Shown: positions 46,921-55,685, counted from the stretch's first letter. The stretch: 64,000 bases of DNA from Propioniciclava soli (GCF_014858005.1 NZ_JACYOT010000007.1:62001-126000); one strand, 5' to 3'. The notes: a model not told the origin generated them from the sequence alone. Numbers and translations: made by a program.

Positions 46921-48234
46921 ATGGCCACGACCGACGATCTCGACGCCCTCGGTGCCCTGCCGCGCCGGCGCCTCGACCCGGTCGAGGTCGCCGCCGAGCA
47001 CCACGCCACCCTGCTGCCCGAATTCGCCGGCCTGCGCACCGCCCGCATGCTCGAATCGCCGTTCGCGTGCTTCCGGGGCAGCGCGGCCCAGATGGCGTCC
47101 GACCTGGCCCGGACGCCCTCCAGCGGCACCGCGGTGATCAGCTCGGGGGACGCCCACCTGTCGAACTTCGGGTTCCACGCTGCCCCCGGGCAGGCGTGGC
47201 TGTTCGACCTGAAGGACTTCGACGAGGGCGGGCTCGCGCCGTGGGAGTGGGACGTGAAGCGCCTCGTGGCGAGCGTGGTGCTGGCCGTGCGGGGCAGCGG
47301 CGGCTGCGAGGAGGTGGCCCTCGACGCCGCCCGCGTCACCGCCCGGGCGTACCGCAAGACGATCCGGCGGCTGCACCAGATGGCGCCGATCGACCGGTTC
47401 CACCAGCGCATCTCTGAGCGCGACCTGGAGCGGCTGGCGTCCACCCGGGACCAGCGCCGCCGCCTCACCAGCCCCGCCGCGCGGGCCGGGGCGCCGGCGT
47501 CGGCCCAGACCCTGGAGAAGTTCACCGTCTCGGTGAGCGGAGGGCGGCACCGGCTCGTCGACCAACGACCGCTCGCGCGCCACACCGACCACCTGGCCCT
47601 CGCCGATGTCGAGCGTCTCTGGAAGTCCTACCTCGCCACCACGCGGGAGGACGTCCGGCAACTCCTGAGCGGCCACCGCGTGGTCGACCACGTGCTGCGC
47701 CTCGTCGGGGTCGGGTCGGTGGGGGAGCGCTGTTTCATCGTTCTGCTCGAGGACGACCACGGCGACCCCCTGCTGCTGCAGCTGCGGCGGGCGACGCCCA
47801 CGGTGCTCGCCCCGTGGGGCGGTGTGGAGCAGCGCCTGGGCGCCCTGGGATGCCCCACCGGCGACGGCGCCCGCGTCGTCGCCGCCCAACGCGTCCTCCA
47901 GGCCCACCCGGACCCCTTCCTGGGCTGGGTCGCCGACACGACGGGGGAGCACTACTGGCGCCACGTCCGCGAACTCAAGGGCTCGGCCGACCTGTCGCGC
48001 CTCGACGCCGAGGGGATCGCCGCGACGGCGCGGGTCTGCGCCGCGCTCGTGGCCCGGGCCCACGCCCAGTCGGCCGGTTTGGACGCCATCGCGGAGGTCT
48101 GCGCCCGCGGCGGCAAGGGGCTCGACCGCGTCTTCGCCCGCTTCGCCGGCCGCTACGCCGACCTGGTGGTCGCCGACCACGCCGCCCTGGTGCGCGCCGC
48201 GGCCAGGGGTGCCCTGCCGGTCGCGGACGCCTGA
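46921..48234 (+). CDS. DUF2252 family protein
   Basis: A 437-residue protein common in actinobacteria. It shows FRGSAAQMASDLART, ISSGDAHLSNFGF and LFDLKDFDEGGLAPWEWDVK, which look like the nucleotide-handling loops of a kinase/phosphotransferase fold (GDAHLSNFG as catalytic loop, DLKDFDE as metal site). The function is not established. TACGAT at 46906-46911 lies 9 bp before the ATG, suggesting a leaderless or near-leaderless message. Confidence 0.85.
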   Translation: MATTDDLDALGALPRRRLDPVEVAAEHHATLLPEFAGLRTARMLESPFACFRGSAAQMASDLARTPSSGTAVISSGDAHLSNFGFHAAPGQAWLFDLKDFDEGGLAPWEWDVKRLVASVVLAVRGSGGCEEVALDAARVTARAYRKTIRRLHQMAPIDRFHQRISERDLERLASTRDQRRRLTSPAARAGAPASAQTLEKFTVSVSGGRHRLVDQRPLARHTDHLALADVERLWKSYLATTREDVRQLLSGHRVVDHVLRLVGVGSVGERCFIVLLEDDHGDPLLLQLRRATPTVLAPWGGVEQRLGALGCPTGDGARVVAAQRVLQAHPDPFLGWVADTTGEHYWRHVRELKGSADLSRLDAEGIAATARVCAALVARAHAQSAGLDAIAEVCARGGKGLDRVFARFAGRYADLVVADHAALVRAAARGALPVADA

Positions 48235-48251
48235 ACGGCCGCCCGGTCGGC

Positions 48252-49163
48252 CTAGCCCGGGCGCTGCGTCGCCGCGAGGGCGTCCTCGGCGGACGCCAGC
48301 GCCTGCGTGGCCCGCTCGGCGGCGCGGGCGGCCCGCTCCCGGCGGGCCAGCGCCAACCGCACCTGCCGCTGGGCCTCGGCGAGGTCGGCCTCGGTCTGCT
48401 GCACGTCGGCCTCGGCCTCGGTCAGGCCCGCCGTCGCGCGATCGAGCGCTGCTCGGGCGTCGTCGCGCGCCTGCACCAGCTCCGGTGGCGGGGGAGCGGG
48501 CCGGGGCGGGGGAGCGGGTGGGAGTGGCTCGGGCGGTCCCGACTGCTGCAGCGCCGCAGCGTCCTCGGCGCGGGGGGTCTCACCGGCGGCGGCCAGGGCA
48601 CCCAGGGCGGCGGAGAGATCGATCTCGCCGAACCCACCGTAGGTCAGCGGCCGGGCCAGGCGGCCCTCGGCGACCGCTCGGGCGGCGTCGGGATCGGCGA
48701 GGGCGGCGCGCAGGGTGGCGCGCACCTCGTCCAGGGCCGGGGCGGCCGCGGTGAGGCCCAGCGCGGCCAGGTGGGCCACGAGGTCGGCGATCACCCGCGC
48801 CTCCAGCGCCGAGCGGCGGCCGGACAGCTCGCGGACGCGTGCGGCGTCCAGCGCCGACTGGGCCCCGCGCAACTCCTCGCCGAGGGTCAGCCACTCGCGC
48901 AGCGACACCAGGGACGCCCGGGCCGCCACGTTGACGTACCAGGCCGACAGCGTGGGACGCCGCAGCGCGCGGAGGGCCGTGGCCAGCTCACGGTCGCCGG
49001 CACTCCGCGCCGCCCGGGCGGCCGCATCCCGCGCCGCGGTGAAGTCGGCGGGATCACCCGCGTACAGGCCGTCGGCGAGCTCGATGAGCCGGGCGGCGTG
49101 GGCGAGCTGCGCGGTCTGGGCGGCTGGGTCGCGCGCGCCCGCCGCGTCCGGTGTCAGTCCCAC
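48252..49163 (-). CDS. Coiled-coil protein, unknown function
   Basis: A 303-residue, Ala/Arg-rich protein. The first 190 residues are helical with a conserved-looking ALRRPTLSAWYVN. A proline-rich hinge (PPAPPPRPAPPPP) lies near 225. The last 70 residues are a continuous coiled coil (AEADVQQTEADLAEAQRQ). The GTG at 49163 lies inside the end of the helix-turn-helix gene, a 10-bp overlap, so the two proteins are made together. I do not recognise a family with certainty. Confidence 0.7.
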   Translation of the reverse strand: MGLTPDAAGARDPAAQTAQLAHAARLIELADGLYAGDPADFTAARDAAARAARSAGDRELATALRALRRPTLSAWYVNVAARASLVSLREWLTLGEELRGAQSALDAARVRELSGRRSALEARVIADLVAHLAALGLTAAAPALDEVRATLRAALADPDAARAVAEGRLARPLTYGGFGEIDLSAALGALAAAGETPRAEDAAALQQSGPPEPLPPAPPPRPAPPPPELVQARDDARAALDRATAGLTEAEADVQQTEADLAEAQRQVRLALARRERAARAAERATQALASAEDALAATQRPG

Positions 49164-50050
49164 TCCCAGGTCATGGCGTGCACGCCCGGGGAGGTGTCGG
49201 CGCGCACGAACTGCGCCTCGTTGTCGGTGAGCTCGAGGTCGGTGAACTCGGTCGGTTCGGCGCCCATCGTCGCCGAGTAGCCCCCCCGCACGCGGCGGGG
49301 CAGCTCGTGCGGGTCGAACCGGGTGCACAGGGCGACCGTTCGCACGGGATCCATCGACGAACGGGTCAGCCGGAACGACGGGGCCGACGTGGGGGCGAAG
49401 AGCACGCGGTACTCGCTCAGGACGTGCTCGCCGCGCTGCACGACGCGCGGGGCCAGCATCTCGGCGACGATGAGATGGCGCTCGGGCACCTCGACGACCT
49501 CGCCGACGCGGCAGCCGAACGTGGCCTCCAGGGTGGGCACCCCGCTGTCGCCGTCGGCGTCCTGCTCGAACACCAGGGGCCAGCGGTGCAGGCCGTTGCG
49601 GTCGGCGCGCCACAGGATCCGGCCCTCCTGCATGGCCTCGGTGCGGTCGGCGTTGATCGTGAGCCGGTCCACCATCGAGACGCGCGCCAGCTGGCCCTGC
49701 ATGTCGATGCCGAGATCCGCGATGATCTGGGTCACCAGCTCGCCGACGGGCATCACCGACTGCCAGGGGAACAGCTCCCGACGGGTCCGCCCGTCGGCGG
49801 TGTGGGTGTGGCGCGTCAGGTGACCGGACGGCAGCTCCAGGATGTCTTCGAGCGCCACCAGCGTGTGGTAGGAGCGGGCCCGCGTCGGGAGTGAGCGCCC
49901 CGACTGCCAATAACTCAGCGTGGCGATGCTCACGGGCACGCCCATCTCATCGAGGCGGGAGCGCAAGCGCTCCAGCGAGAGGCCGCGCGACTGGACGGCT
50001 GCGGTCAACACCTCCGCGAACGACGACCCGGGGCGATTTTCGGCATTCAC
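49154..50050 (-). CDS. Helix-turn-helix (XRE-like) regulator with large C-terminal domain
   Basis: A 298-residue protein. Residues about 10-75 fit an XRE-type helix-turn-helix (FAEVLTAAVQSRGLSLERLR, SIATLSYWQSGRSLPTR). The rest is a beta-rich domain with no motif I can name (RVGEVVEVPERHLIVAEML, YRVLFAPTS). Many actinobacteria have such proteins of unknown role. The GTG start is close to the -10-like AT-rich spot at 50040-50060. The coiled-coil gene downstream overlaps its stop. Confidence 0.72.
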   Translation of the reverse strand: MNAENRPGSSFAEVLTAAVQSRGLSLERLRSRLDEMGVPVSIATLSYWQSGRSLPTRARSYHTLVALEDILELPSGHLTRHTHTADGRTRRELFPWQSVMPVGELVTQIIADLGIDMQGQLARVSMVDRLTINADRTEAMQEGRILWRADRNGLHRWPLVFEQDADGDSGVPTLEATFGCRVGEVVEVPERHLIVAEMLAPRVVQRGEHVLSEYRVLFAPTSAPSFRLTRSSMDPVRTVALCTRFDPHELPRRVRGGYSATMGAEPTEFTDLELTDNEAQFVRADTSPGVHAMTWEWD

Positions 50051-50111
50051 CCCCTCATTGTGACGCGTGCTGCCGCTCCACGCGAGATGAAGTTGCCGTC
50101 ACTCGGCGCGA

Positions 50112-50774
50112 TCAGAGCCGCTCGACCAGCCCCCACTCATAGGCGCGGACGACGGCCTTGAGCCGCGAGGTCACCTGCAGTTTCAGCATGATGGCCGAGA
50201 CGTGCGATTTCACCGTTGATCCTGAAACCCGTAGCTCCTCGGCGATCTCGCCGTTGGAGTAGGCGTCGCACAGCAGACGCAGGATCTGCAGCTCGCGCGG
50301 GCTCAGCCCCACCTCCTCGGCCGTGCGTTGCGGACGCCGCCCGTTCGGCTGGCGCTGCACCAGGCGGGTCATCGGCCCCGGCGAGACGACGGAGGACCCG
50401 CGCATCACGGCGCGGACCGCCTCGGCGAGCCCGCCGGGGGAGGTGTCCTTCAGCAAGAACCCGTTCGCACCGGCGCGGAGCGCCTCCTGGACGGCTTCGT
50501 CCTCGTCGAAGGAGGTGATGACGAGGATCTTGGTGCCGGGGAGGCGGCGGCGCAGTTCGGCGGTGGCGCCGATGCCGTCGAGGCGGGGCATGCGGACGTC
50601 CATGATCACGACATCGACCGGTTCCGCAGTGATCGCGGACACCGCGTCGGCACCATTGGTGAGTTCGTGGACGATGTCGAACCCACCGGCCCGCAGGTAG
50701 GACGACAGGGCGGAACGGACGATCGCGTCATCGTCGACGATCGCCACCGTGATGCCGTCGGGGACGGTGGTCAT
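50112..50774 (-). CDS. NarL/LuxR-type response regulator
   Basis: A 220-residue regulator. The receiver has Asp14-Asp16, phospho-acceptor Asp59 in IMDVRMPRLDG and Lys in LLKDTSPGG. The LuxR-type helix-turn-helix has LSPRELQILRLLCDAYSNGE and VSGSTVKSHVS. An in-frame ATG at 50783 overlaps the kinase stop in ATGA and would add three residues; the second ATG has the better-spaced GGGGGAG. It forms an operon with the kinase upstream. Confidence 0.93.
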   Translation of the reverse strand: MTTVPDGITVAIVDDDAIVRSALSSYLRAGGFDIVHELTNGADAVSAITAEPVDVVIMDVRMPRLDGIGATAELRRRLPGTKILVITSFDEDEAVQEALRAGANGFLLKDTSPGGLAEAVRAVMRGSSVVSPGPMTRLVQRQPNGRRPQRTAEEVGLSPRELQILRLLCDAYSNGEIAEELRVSGSTVKSHVSAIMLKLQVTSRLKAVVRAYEWGLVERL

Positions 50775-50779
50775 GGCCC

Positions 50780-51934
50780 TCATTCTCCCCCGATCGGCAG
50801 TTGTGCGCGCAGGATCCACGTGCCGGACACCGGAGTCACCTCGAGTTCGCCGCCGAGAGCCTCCACGCGTTCGGCGGCGCCGAGGAGCCCGAGCCCGCGC
50901 TCGGCGCCGTCGCCGTGGGGTGTCCGCTGCCGGTTGGTGAACACGGCCTCGACGAGATCGTCGTGGGTTTCGATGATGAGGCGGCATGGGCCGGGCGCGG
51001 CGTGCTTGACCATGTTCGAGGTGGCCTCCACGACGAGCTTCGCCAGGGTTTCACGGACCGATTCGGGCAGGCCGTCCAGGTCGGCCTCCAGGCTGGTCGA
51101 CAGAATCAGACCGTGGCCGGCCAGCTCCCGCCGGCGTGACTCGATCACCTCCGTCACCGGCATGGTCCGCCACGGCGAGGCGTGGGTGTCGGCGTCGAAC
51201 GCAGGATCGGTGCGGCGCAGGGTCTCGAGCATGCCCCGCAGGTCGCGGACGGAGCGGCGTCCGGTGGCGATGATGAAGTCGAGGTCGGCGACGAGTTCGG
51301 CGTCGCCGGCCGAGCGCAGCTTGATCTGCTCCGCGCGCATGATCATCGTGCTGGTGGCGTAGGCGACCGTGTCGTGGAGGTCGCGGGCGATGCTGCGGCG
51401 CTGCGCCTGCAGGGAGGCGAGGCGGCGCTCCTCCGCGTCGGCGCCCTGCAGCCGCAACCGGCCGATGGAGCGGCCGGCGCCCCAGGCGCCCAGCATGAGC
51501 GCGCCCAGCACGAGAATGGACTGCACGGCATCGTCGATGGTCAAGGAGATCTGGAACGACAGGGCGGCCAGCAACACGGTGTACCAGATCGCGCACAGGT
51601 CGCGCAGACGCCGCAGCCCGCGCACCCCCGTGGACACGACCGGGATGTAGACGCTGAGGGCGGACACGGGCAGGCTCTCGCCGTGGAGGAGGACCAGCAC
51701 GACGAGCGCCGCCCCGGTTCCCAGCGCGCCGATGACAGGCCAGCGGCCGGACGCCCCGGCGAACAGGGCCAGCACCACCTCGACGACGATGTGCTGCCCG
51801 GTCGGCGTCGCGCCCGCGCTGAACAGTGACAGGCTGAGCAGCACCAGGGCCACCAGCGACTCCGGCACCCCGGCCGACCCCAGCGTCCCCACCCACGTGG
51901 GCAGGCGGCGCCGGCCCCCCGCCTCCTGCGACAT
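50780..51934 (-). CDS. Sensor histidine kinase, NarL-partner (HisKA_3) type
   Basis: A 384-residue membrane kinase. About five or six hydrophobic segments in the first 155 residues form a membrane sensor without a large external domain. The phosphorylated His is in IARDLHDTVAYATS near residue 190. The ATPase domain has LVVEATSNMVKHA (N box) and GLGLLGAAERVEALGG. Such MASE-like sensors often monitor membrane-active compounds or peptides. A 42-residue exported peptide gene lies 0.6 kb away. Its stop overlaps the first possible start of the regulator. Confidence 0.92.
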   Translation of the reverse strand: MSQEAGGRRRLPTWVGTLGSAGVPESLVALVLLSLSLFSAGATPTGQHIVVEVVLALFAGASGRWPVIGALGTGAALVVLVLLHGESLPVSALSVYIPVVSTGVRGLRRLRDLCAIWYTVLLAALSFQISLTIDDAVQSILVLGALMLGAWGAGRSIGRLRLQGADAEERRLASLQAQRRSIARDLHDTVAYATSTMIMRAEQIKLRSAGDAELVADLDFIIATGRRSVRDLRGMLETLRRTDPAFDADTHASPWRTMPVTEVIESRRRELAGHGLILSTSLEADLDGLPESVRETLAKLVVEATSNMVKHAAPGPCRLIIETHDDLVEAVFTNRQRTPHGDGAERGLGLLGAAERVEALGGELEVTPVSGTWILRAQLPIGGE

Positions 51935-52116
51935 GGCGGCAGTCTCTCACGGCGCTGACGGGAACCGACTTGTGGCGAACGGACTCGTGGTCAACCGGTG
52001 GTGATGGGGCCGTCCCGAAGGGTGTGGTTTCCGCGCGGTGGGTGGTACTTAGGTGCCGGCCGGCGGGGTACTTTCTGCCGATGCGCGCCGGCGGACGATG
52101 GCCTAGCGTGGTCTGC

Positions 52117-52440
52117 GTGTCCACCCCCCGCACTGGCGCAAAGCAGTCGGTGAAGAGCGCCCCCGATCTCATCGTGGTCATAGCGGTCGTGACCGGGATC
52201 GTGGGAGGCGCCCTCATCGGCCTCTGGGTCGGTGATGCCCGGACCTTGGGGGCGGTGGGCGCACTGGCCGGGTTGGTCGCGGGATTGGCGTTGCCTGTCC
52301 TGTCGCCCCAGAACAGGGGACGCCCCGCGACCCCCGGCCGCCACCATCCTCGCGAGCGCAGGTACCCCGCGCACGGCTCCGCACCACGTTCTCCCGCCCG
52401 GCCCGCGACCGAGGCTGATCACACCGCCCGCCCGCGCTGA
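52117..52440 (+). CDS. Small two-helix membrane protein
   Basis: A 107-residue protein with two adjacent membrane helices (about residues 18-38 and 45-65) and a basic, Pro/Arg/His-rich tail. GTG 52117 follows TAGCGT (52104-52109) at a leaderless distance; the longer in-frame ATG 52081 is possible. It is divergent from the histidine kinase and convergent with the small peptide gene. No family recognised. The 182-bp gap 51935-52116 holds two GGTACTT copies but no other signal I can name. Confidence 0.6.
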   Translation: MSTPRTGAKQSVKSAPDLIVVIAVVTGIVGGALIGLWVGDARTLGAVGALAGLVAGLALPVLSPQNRGRPATPGRHHPRERRYPAHGSAPRSPARPATEADHTARPR

Positions 52441-52512
52441 GCCCGTGCTCCGCCGAACGTCAGTCCGCGCGCGGCGTCCTGCGCCCGCCGCGTCCTGCTG
52501 CGCCCGGTGTGT

Positions 52513-52641
52513 TCAGCGCGCGCAGAGCACCGGGATCAGGTTGCACATCCACGGCGGCAGATCCATGGTCTCCTGGACCGACGACACCAGACCGGCGTTC
52601 AACAGCCCGAACGCGACTGCGGCGGCGAGTGTTCTCTTCAT
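52513..52641 (-). CDS. Small secreted peptide precursor, 42 residues, two cysteines
   Basis: This gene encodes 42 residues. It begins MKRTLAAAVAFGLLNAGL, a typical signal peptide, and ends LPPWMCNLIPVLCAR with Cys33 and Cys40, which could form a disulfide ring of eight residues. GGAGGGGG lies 6 bp before the ATG, and a -35/-10 promoter is at 52698-52726, giving a leader of about 50 nt. Cleavage near VSS would release roughly 20 residues. I do not recognise the family. Possible roles are a signalling peptide, a small bacteriocin or a membrane-active factor; the two-component pair nearby makes signalling worth considering. Confidence 0.7.
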   Translation of the reverse strand: MKRTLAAAVAFGLLNAGLVSSVQETMDLPPWMCNLIPVLCAR

Positions 52642-52697
52642 GGTGGGTCCCCCTCCGGATTCACGCGGTGCGATTTCAGTTCAACACCGTGGTGACC

Positions 52698-52726
52698 ATA
52701 GTAGGTTTCACCGATGCCGGTGTCAC
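52698..52726 (-). promoter_or_regulatory. Promoter of the small peptide gene
   Basis: On the minus strand GTGACA (-35, 52726-52721) and TACTAT (-10, 52703-52698) are exactly 17 bp apart. Transcription should start near 52691, about 50 nt before the ATG, with the strong ribosome site in the leader. Confidence 0.65.
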
Positions 52727-52786
52727 TCGCGTCCCGCAGCGGGGGCCGTGCCACCCGCCGCCCCACGCTCCGCGGTGGGGCGTGGG

Positions 52787-53281
52787 TCACTCGACGCAGA
52801 TGCGGGCGAGGAAGTCCTCGACGTTCTCACGCAGGCGGGCGATGCGGTGCTCGGTGGACACGGTCTCGGGCATCGTGCCCCCGCCCACCGAGCGACGCAG
52901 CCCCCGCACGTAGAGCGAACAGGCGAGATCGGCGCAGATGTAGGTGCCCACGGTGTTGTGGTTGACGCCGGCCCGGCCCGCTCGGCGCGCCACCATGAGC
53001 ACCGCGCCCTGCGTCTGGTGTTGCGTCCAGCAGAGGTTGCACAGGGCGCGACGGCCGTGCGGACGGTTCTTGGGCAGGCGGAGCACGGCGCCCACCAATC
53101 CGAACGAGGTCTCGGCGACGAAGTAGCCGCGTTCGGGCGTCTGCGGGTCGGTCCAGCCCAGGTAGTCCAGCGAGTCCCACAGCGTCGCGTCGTACCACCA
53201 CGGCAGGTGCAGGCGTTCGCGCTCGGCGTCCGTCGCGTTCACGAAGCTGGCGAGGATCGTCTCCCCGGCCAGCGACTTCAT
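52787..53281 (-). CDS. FBP-domain zinc-finger protein (EF-G-binding type)
   Basis: A 164-residue protein. The C-terminal half has the treble-clef zinc finger of the FBP family: RALCNLCWTQHQT supplies CxxC and TYICADLACSLYVRG the second cysteine pair. Family members bind elongation factor G, and some release ribosomes stalled by fusidic acid. Here the N-terminal half is short. The ATG at 53281 is favoured, with TAGAAA just upstream as in other leaderless genes; longer frames have no support. Confidence 0.82.
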   Translation of the reverse strand: MKSLAGETILASFVNATDAERERLHLPWWYDATLWDSLDYLGWTDPQTPERGYFVAETSFGLVGAVLRLPKNRPHGRRALCNLCWTQHQTQGAVLMVARRAGRAGVNHNTVGTYICADLACSLYVRGLRRSVGGGTMPETVSTEHRIARLRENVEDFLARICVE

Positions 53282-53427
53282 GGTGCCGTTTCTACCCCAC
53301 CGCGGACGGTCCCGGGGGGTGCCCCGCCGCAAACTTCAGGGGGAGATGGGTGGGAGCCGCCGGGGGGAACGGTTCTGGGGCGTCCTCGCGCGCCGATATC
53401 CTTCTCGGAGGAGGGCTGTTGATCCAG

Positions 53428-54252
53428 ATGCAGGACGAGCAGGTGCCGCCGGACTCCGACCGCGAGCGGCAGATCTTCGTGACCCTCTCGACCGTCTTCG
53501 CTCTCGTCTCGGCCATGGTCGGCCTCGGCCTGCTCGGCAGCCCCGTCGACGTCGTCGCGAGCGGGGCGCTGGCCTCGGACGCGACGCTCGTCGCGCCCGC
53601 CCAGTGGGCGTTCCTGCTGTGGCGTCCCATCTACCTCGGCATGCTCGCCTACGCCGTCCTGCAATGGCTGCCCGGCCAGCGGACGCGCCCCCTCCACCGC
53701 GAGATCGGCTGGCAGGCGGGCTGGTCGATGATCCTCGCCGGGGCGTGGGTGTTGGTGACCCAGCGCGGCTGGCTCTGGATCGGTGTGCTCTTCCTCTTCG
53801 CCATCGTGTTCGTGCTCGCCCTGGTCAACCTGACGCTCGCCTCCGGGGCGGTCGAACGGCGCCGGGCCGGCAGTTGGCTCGCCGTGGACGCCACGTTCGG
53901 CGTCTACCTCGGGTGGGCCAGCATCGCCACCATCGCGATGGTGACGGCGACCCTCAAGAGCGTCTACATCACCTACGGCAACCTCGATCCGCTCGTGGCC
54001 GTCATCGTGCTCCTCATCGGGGCGGGCGTCGGCGTCCGGCTCGCACTCCACACCAAGGCCTCCCTGACGATCCTGTTCGGGTTCGTGTGGGGGTTCGTCG
54101 CCATCGCCTGGGGCCGCCTCGCCGGGCCACTGGAGTCGCCGTTCGTCGCGGGGGGCGCCATCCTCGCCGCGGTCGTGGTGACGGGCGGCACGCTGGCGGT
54201 CGGCTGGGCCGGTCGGCGCAGCGCCGCGGGCATGGTGGCCGTCGCCGAGTAG
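53428..54252 (+). CDS. TspO/MBR-like membrane protein
   Basis: A 274-residue protein with eight or more hydrophobic helices. PAQWAFLLWRPIYLGMLAY is close to the TspO signature (Phe/Ile-Trp...Tyr), and Trp is frequent in the next helices. It is longer than plain TspO (about 160 residues), as seen in actinobacterial relatives annotated as tryptophan-rich sensory proteins. GGAGGAGGG at 53407-53415 is 12 bp before ATG 53428; a TTG at 53419 in frame is better spaced from GGAGG. Role, perhaps tetrapyrrole or lipid related, is not established. Confidence 0.72.
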   Translation: MQDEQVPPDSDRERQIFVTLSTVFALVSAMVGLGLLGSPVDVVASGALASDATLVAPAQWAFLLWRPIYLGMLAYAVLQWLPGQRTRPLHREIGWQAGWSMILAGAWVLVTQRGWLWIGVLFLFAIVFVLALVNLTLASGAVERRRAGSWLAVDATFGVYLGWASIATIAMVTATLKSVYITYGNLDPLVAVIVLLIGAGVGVRLALHTKASLTILFGFVWGFVAIAWGRLAGPLESPFVAGGAILAAVVVTGGTLAVGWAGRRSAAGMVAVAE

Positions 54253-54256
54253 GCGC

Positions 54257-54712
54257 TCAGCCGCCCCCGTCGGACGGCGAGGGACGCGACCGGTTCGCCT
54301 TGGTCTGTGCCCGGTGGCGTTTGGCGGTGAGCCGACGTTCCACCGCCCCGCGGCCGGGACGCGTCGCCCGGCGGGCCGGCGGGGGTGGCGCGAGGGCGTC
54401 CCGCAGCAGGGTGGCGAGACGGCCGCGGGCGGCAGTCCGGTTGAGCCGCTGCGACCGATGCTCGGAGGCGTCCACCGTGAGCACCGTGCCCGTCAGCCGC
54501 GAGGTGAGGCGCCGGAGCAGCCGGACGCGTTGCGCGTCGGTGAACGGGCGCGCGGTGGCCAGGTCGATCGAGAGCTGCACCCGGGAATCCGTCGTGTTCA
54601 CGCCTTGGCCACCCGGCCCCGAGGAGCGCGCGAAACGCTCGCTGAGATCTGCGGCGGGGACGACGAGACCCTCCGGCACCCCGGGCCCGGGCGGGATGGT
54701 CAGGTCGGACAT
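54257..54712 (-). CDS. arfB: Peptidyl-tRNA hydrolase ArfB (ribosome rescue)
   Basis: A 151-residue release-factor-like protein. The catalytic GGQ is residues 34-36 in SSGPGGQGVNTTDSRVQLS. The basic C-terminal tail (RRLTAKRHRAQTKANRSRP) is the part that enters the empty mRNA channel. It frees ribosomes stalled without a stop codon. Length and order match E. coli YaeJ. It is convergent with the TspO-like gene, 4 bp apart. Confidence 0.93.
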   Translation of the reverse strand: MSDLTIPPGPGVPEGLVVPAADLSERFARSSGPGGQGVNTTDSRVQLSIDLATARPFTDAQRVRLLRRLTSRLTGTVLTVDASEHRSQRLNRTAARGRLATLLRDALAPPPPARRATRPGRGAVERRLTAKRHRAQTKANRSRPSPSDGGG

Positions 54713-54775
54713 GGCGCCAGCCTAGGCCCGAGGCGCCCCCGGTGTCCGCACCGCGGGCCGGAGGTGGCCGCGCCG

Positions 54776-54796
54776 TTGTCCACAGGGTTGTCCTCA
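54776..54796. promoter_or_regulatory. Pair of DnaA-box-like sites
   Basis: TTGTCCACA at 54776-54784 equals the actinobacterial DnaA-box consensus, and TTGTCCTCA follows 12 bp on (8 of 9). They lie between arfB and the end of the WXG-associated gene, not beside dnaA or dnaN. A third perfect box is at 56708. Confidence 0.5.
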
Positions 54797-54848
54797 GCTG
54801 GGGATGAATGACACCGGTGTAAGTCGGCCCGCCGCCGCGGGGCCGCCA

Positions 54849-55685
54849 CTAGAAGGGATCCTCGCCGCGCAGCGCGGCGTGCAGCAGGTCGCGCAGGCCG
54901 GCGTCGGTGAGGCCGGAGCCCTCCAGCCGACCGTCGGGCAGGGAGCGGAGGAGCCCCACGTGGGCGCGGCCGGCGTGGACCACCGCCGTCGCCACCCCGG
55001 TGCGGCCGTGATGGCGCAGCGCGAGGGAGGCGACGCCGCCGTCCTCGTCGAACGGGGCCGGCCACGCCGTCAGCGAGGCAAACGCGTCCGCGCCCCACAC
55101 GACGGGCGCGTGCTCCGCCCCCGGGGCGTCCTCGGGATTGGCCAGTGCTCGCAGGTACTCGGCGGCGCCCGCGGCGGTGGTGGCGCCGAAGGCGTGCAGC
55201 CCGTTCGGGTCGACGTCCTCGATCAGGACACCCCGGCCGTGGTGGGCGTAGGCGAACACCCACCGCGCCCCGGCGTCGCCCTCACGAGACAGGTGCAGCA
55301 CCGTCTGGGCGGTGCGCCGCAGCATGAGCACCCCGGTGATCTCCCGGCACGCGGTGAGGCGCAGCTCCCCGGTGGGGGAGCCGTCCGCGGCCTCGGCGGG
55401 TCCGAGCGCGACCATCGAACGGGCGATGAGCCCGCGCAGCGCGATGCCGCCGAGCTGGGCCGCGGTGAGGTCCTGCGCGTCCAGCCACGGGGTGGGGGAC
55501 GGTTGCTCGTTCTGGAGTCCGTCGAGCGCGACGATCTCCTCATCGGTCAACACCACGACGTCGCGCGGCACGTCGGGCGGATCGGCCAGGACGGCCAGGG
55601 CGGCGTCCGCGTCGGCCCGGCTCCAGGTGAAGCCGGGCGGCGGCAGCGCGTCCGGCGCGGTGGTGGCGGTGAGCAGGCGGGTCAC
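54849..55685 (-). CDS. WXG-protein partner, EspG-like or unrecognised
   Basis: A 278-residue soluble protein with alternating strands and helices (DLTAAQLGGIALRGLIARSM, VLMLRRTAQTVLHLS, ALRHHGRTGVATAVV). Size and pairing with a WXG-type secreted protein recall EspG, the ESX substrate chaperone of mycobacteria, but I see no motif that proves it. The GTG at 55685 overlaps the stop of the WXG gene (GTGA), so the two proteins are made together and probably interact. Confidence 0.5.
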   Translation of the reverse strand: MTRLLTATTAPDALPPPGFTWSRADADAALAVLADPPDVPRDVVVLTDEEIVALDGLQNEQPSPTPWLDAQDLTAAQLGGIALRGLIARSMVALGPAEAADGSPTGELRLTACREITGVLMLRRTAQTVLHLSREGDAGARWVFAYAHHGRGVLIEDVDPNGLHAFGATTAAGAAEYLRALANPEDAPGAEHAPVVWGADAFASLTAWPAPFDEDGGVASLALRHHGRTGVATAVVHAGRAHVGLLRSLPDGRLEGSGLTDAGLRDLLHAALRGEDPF

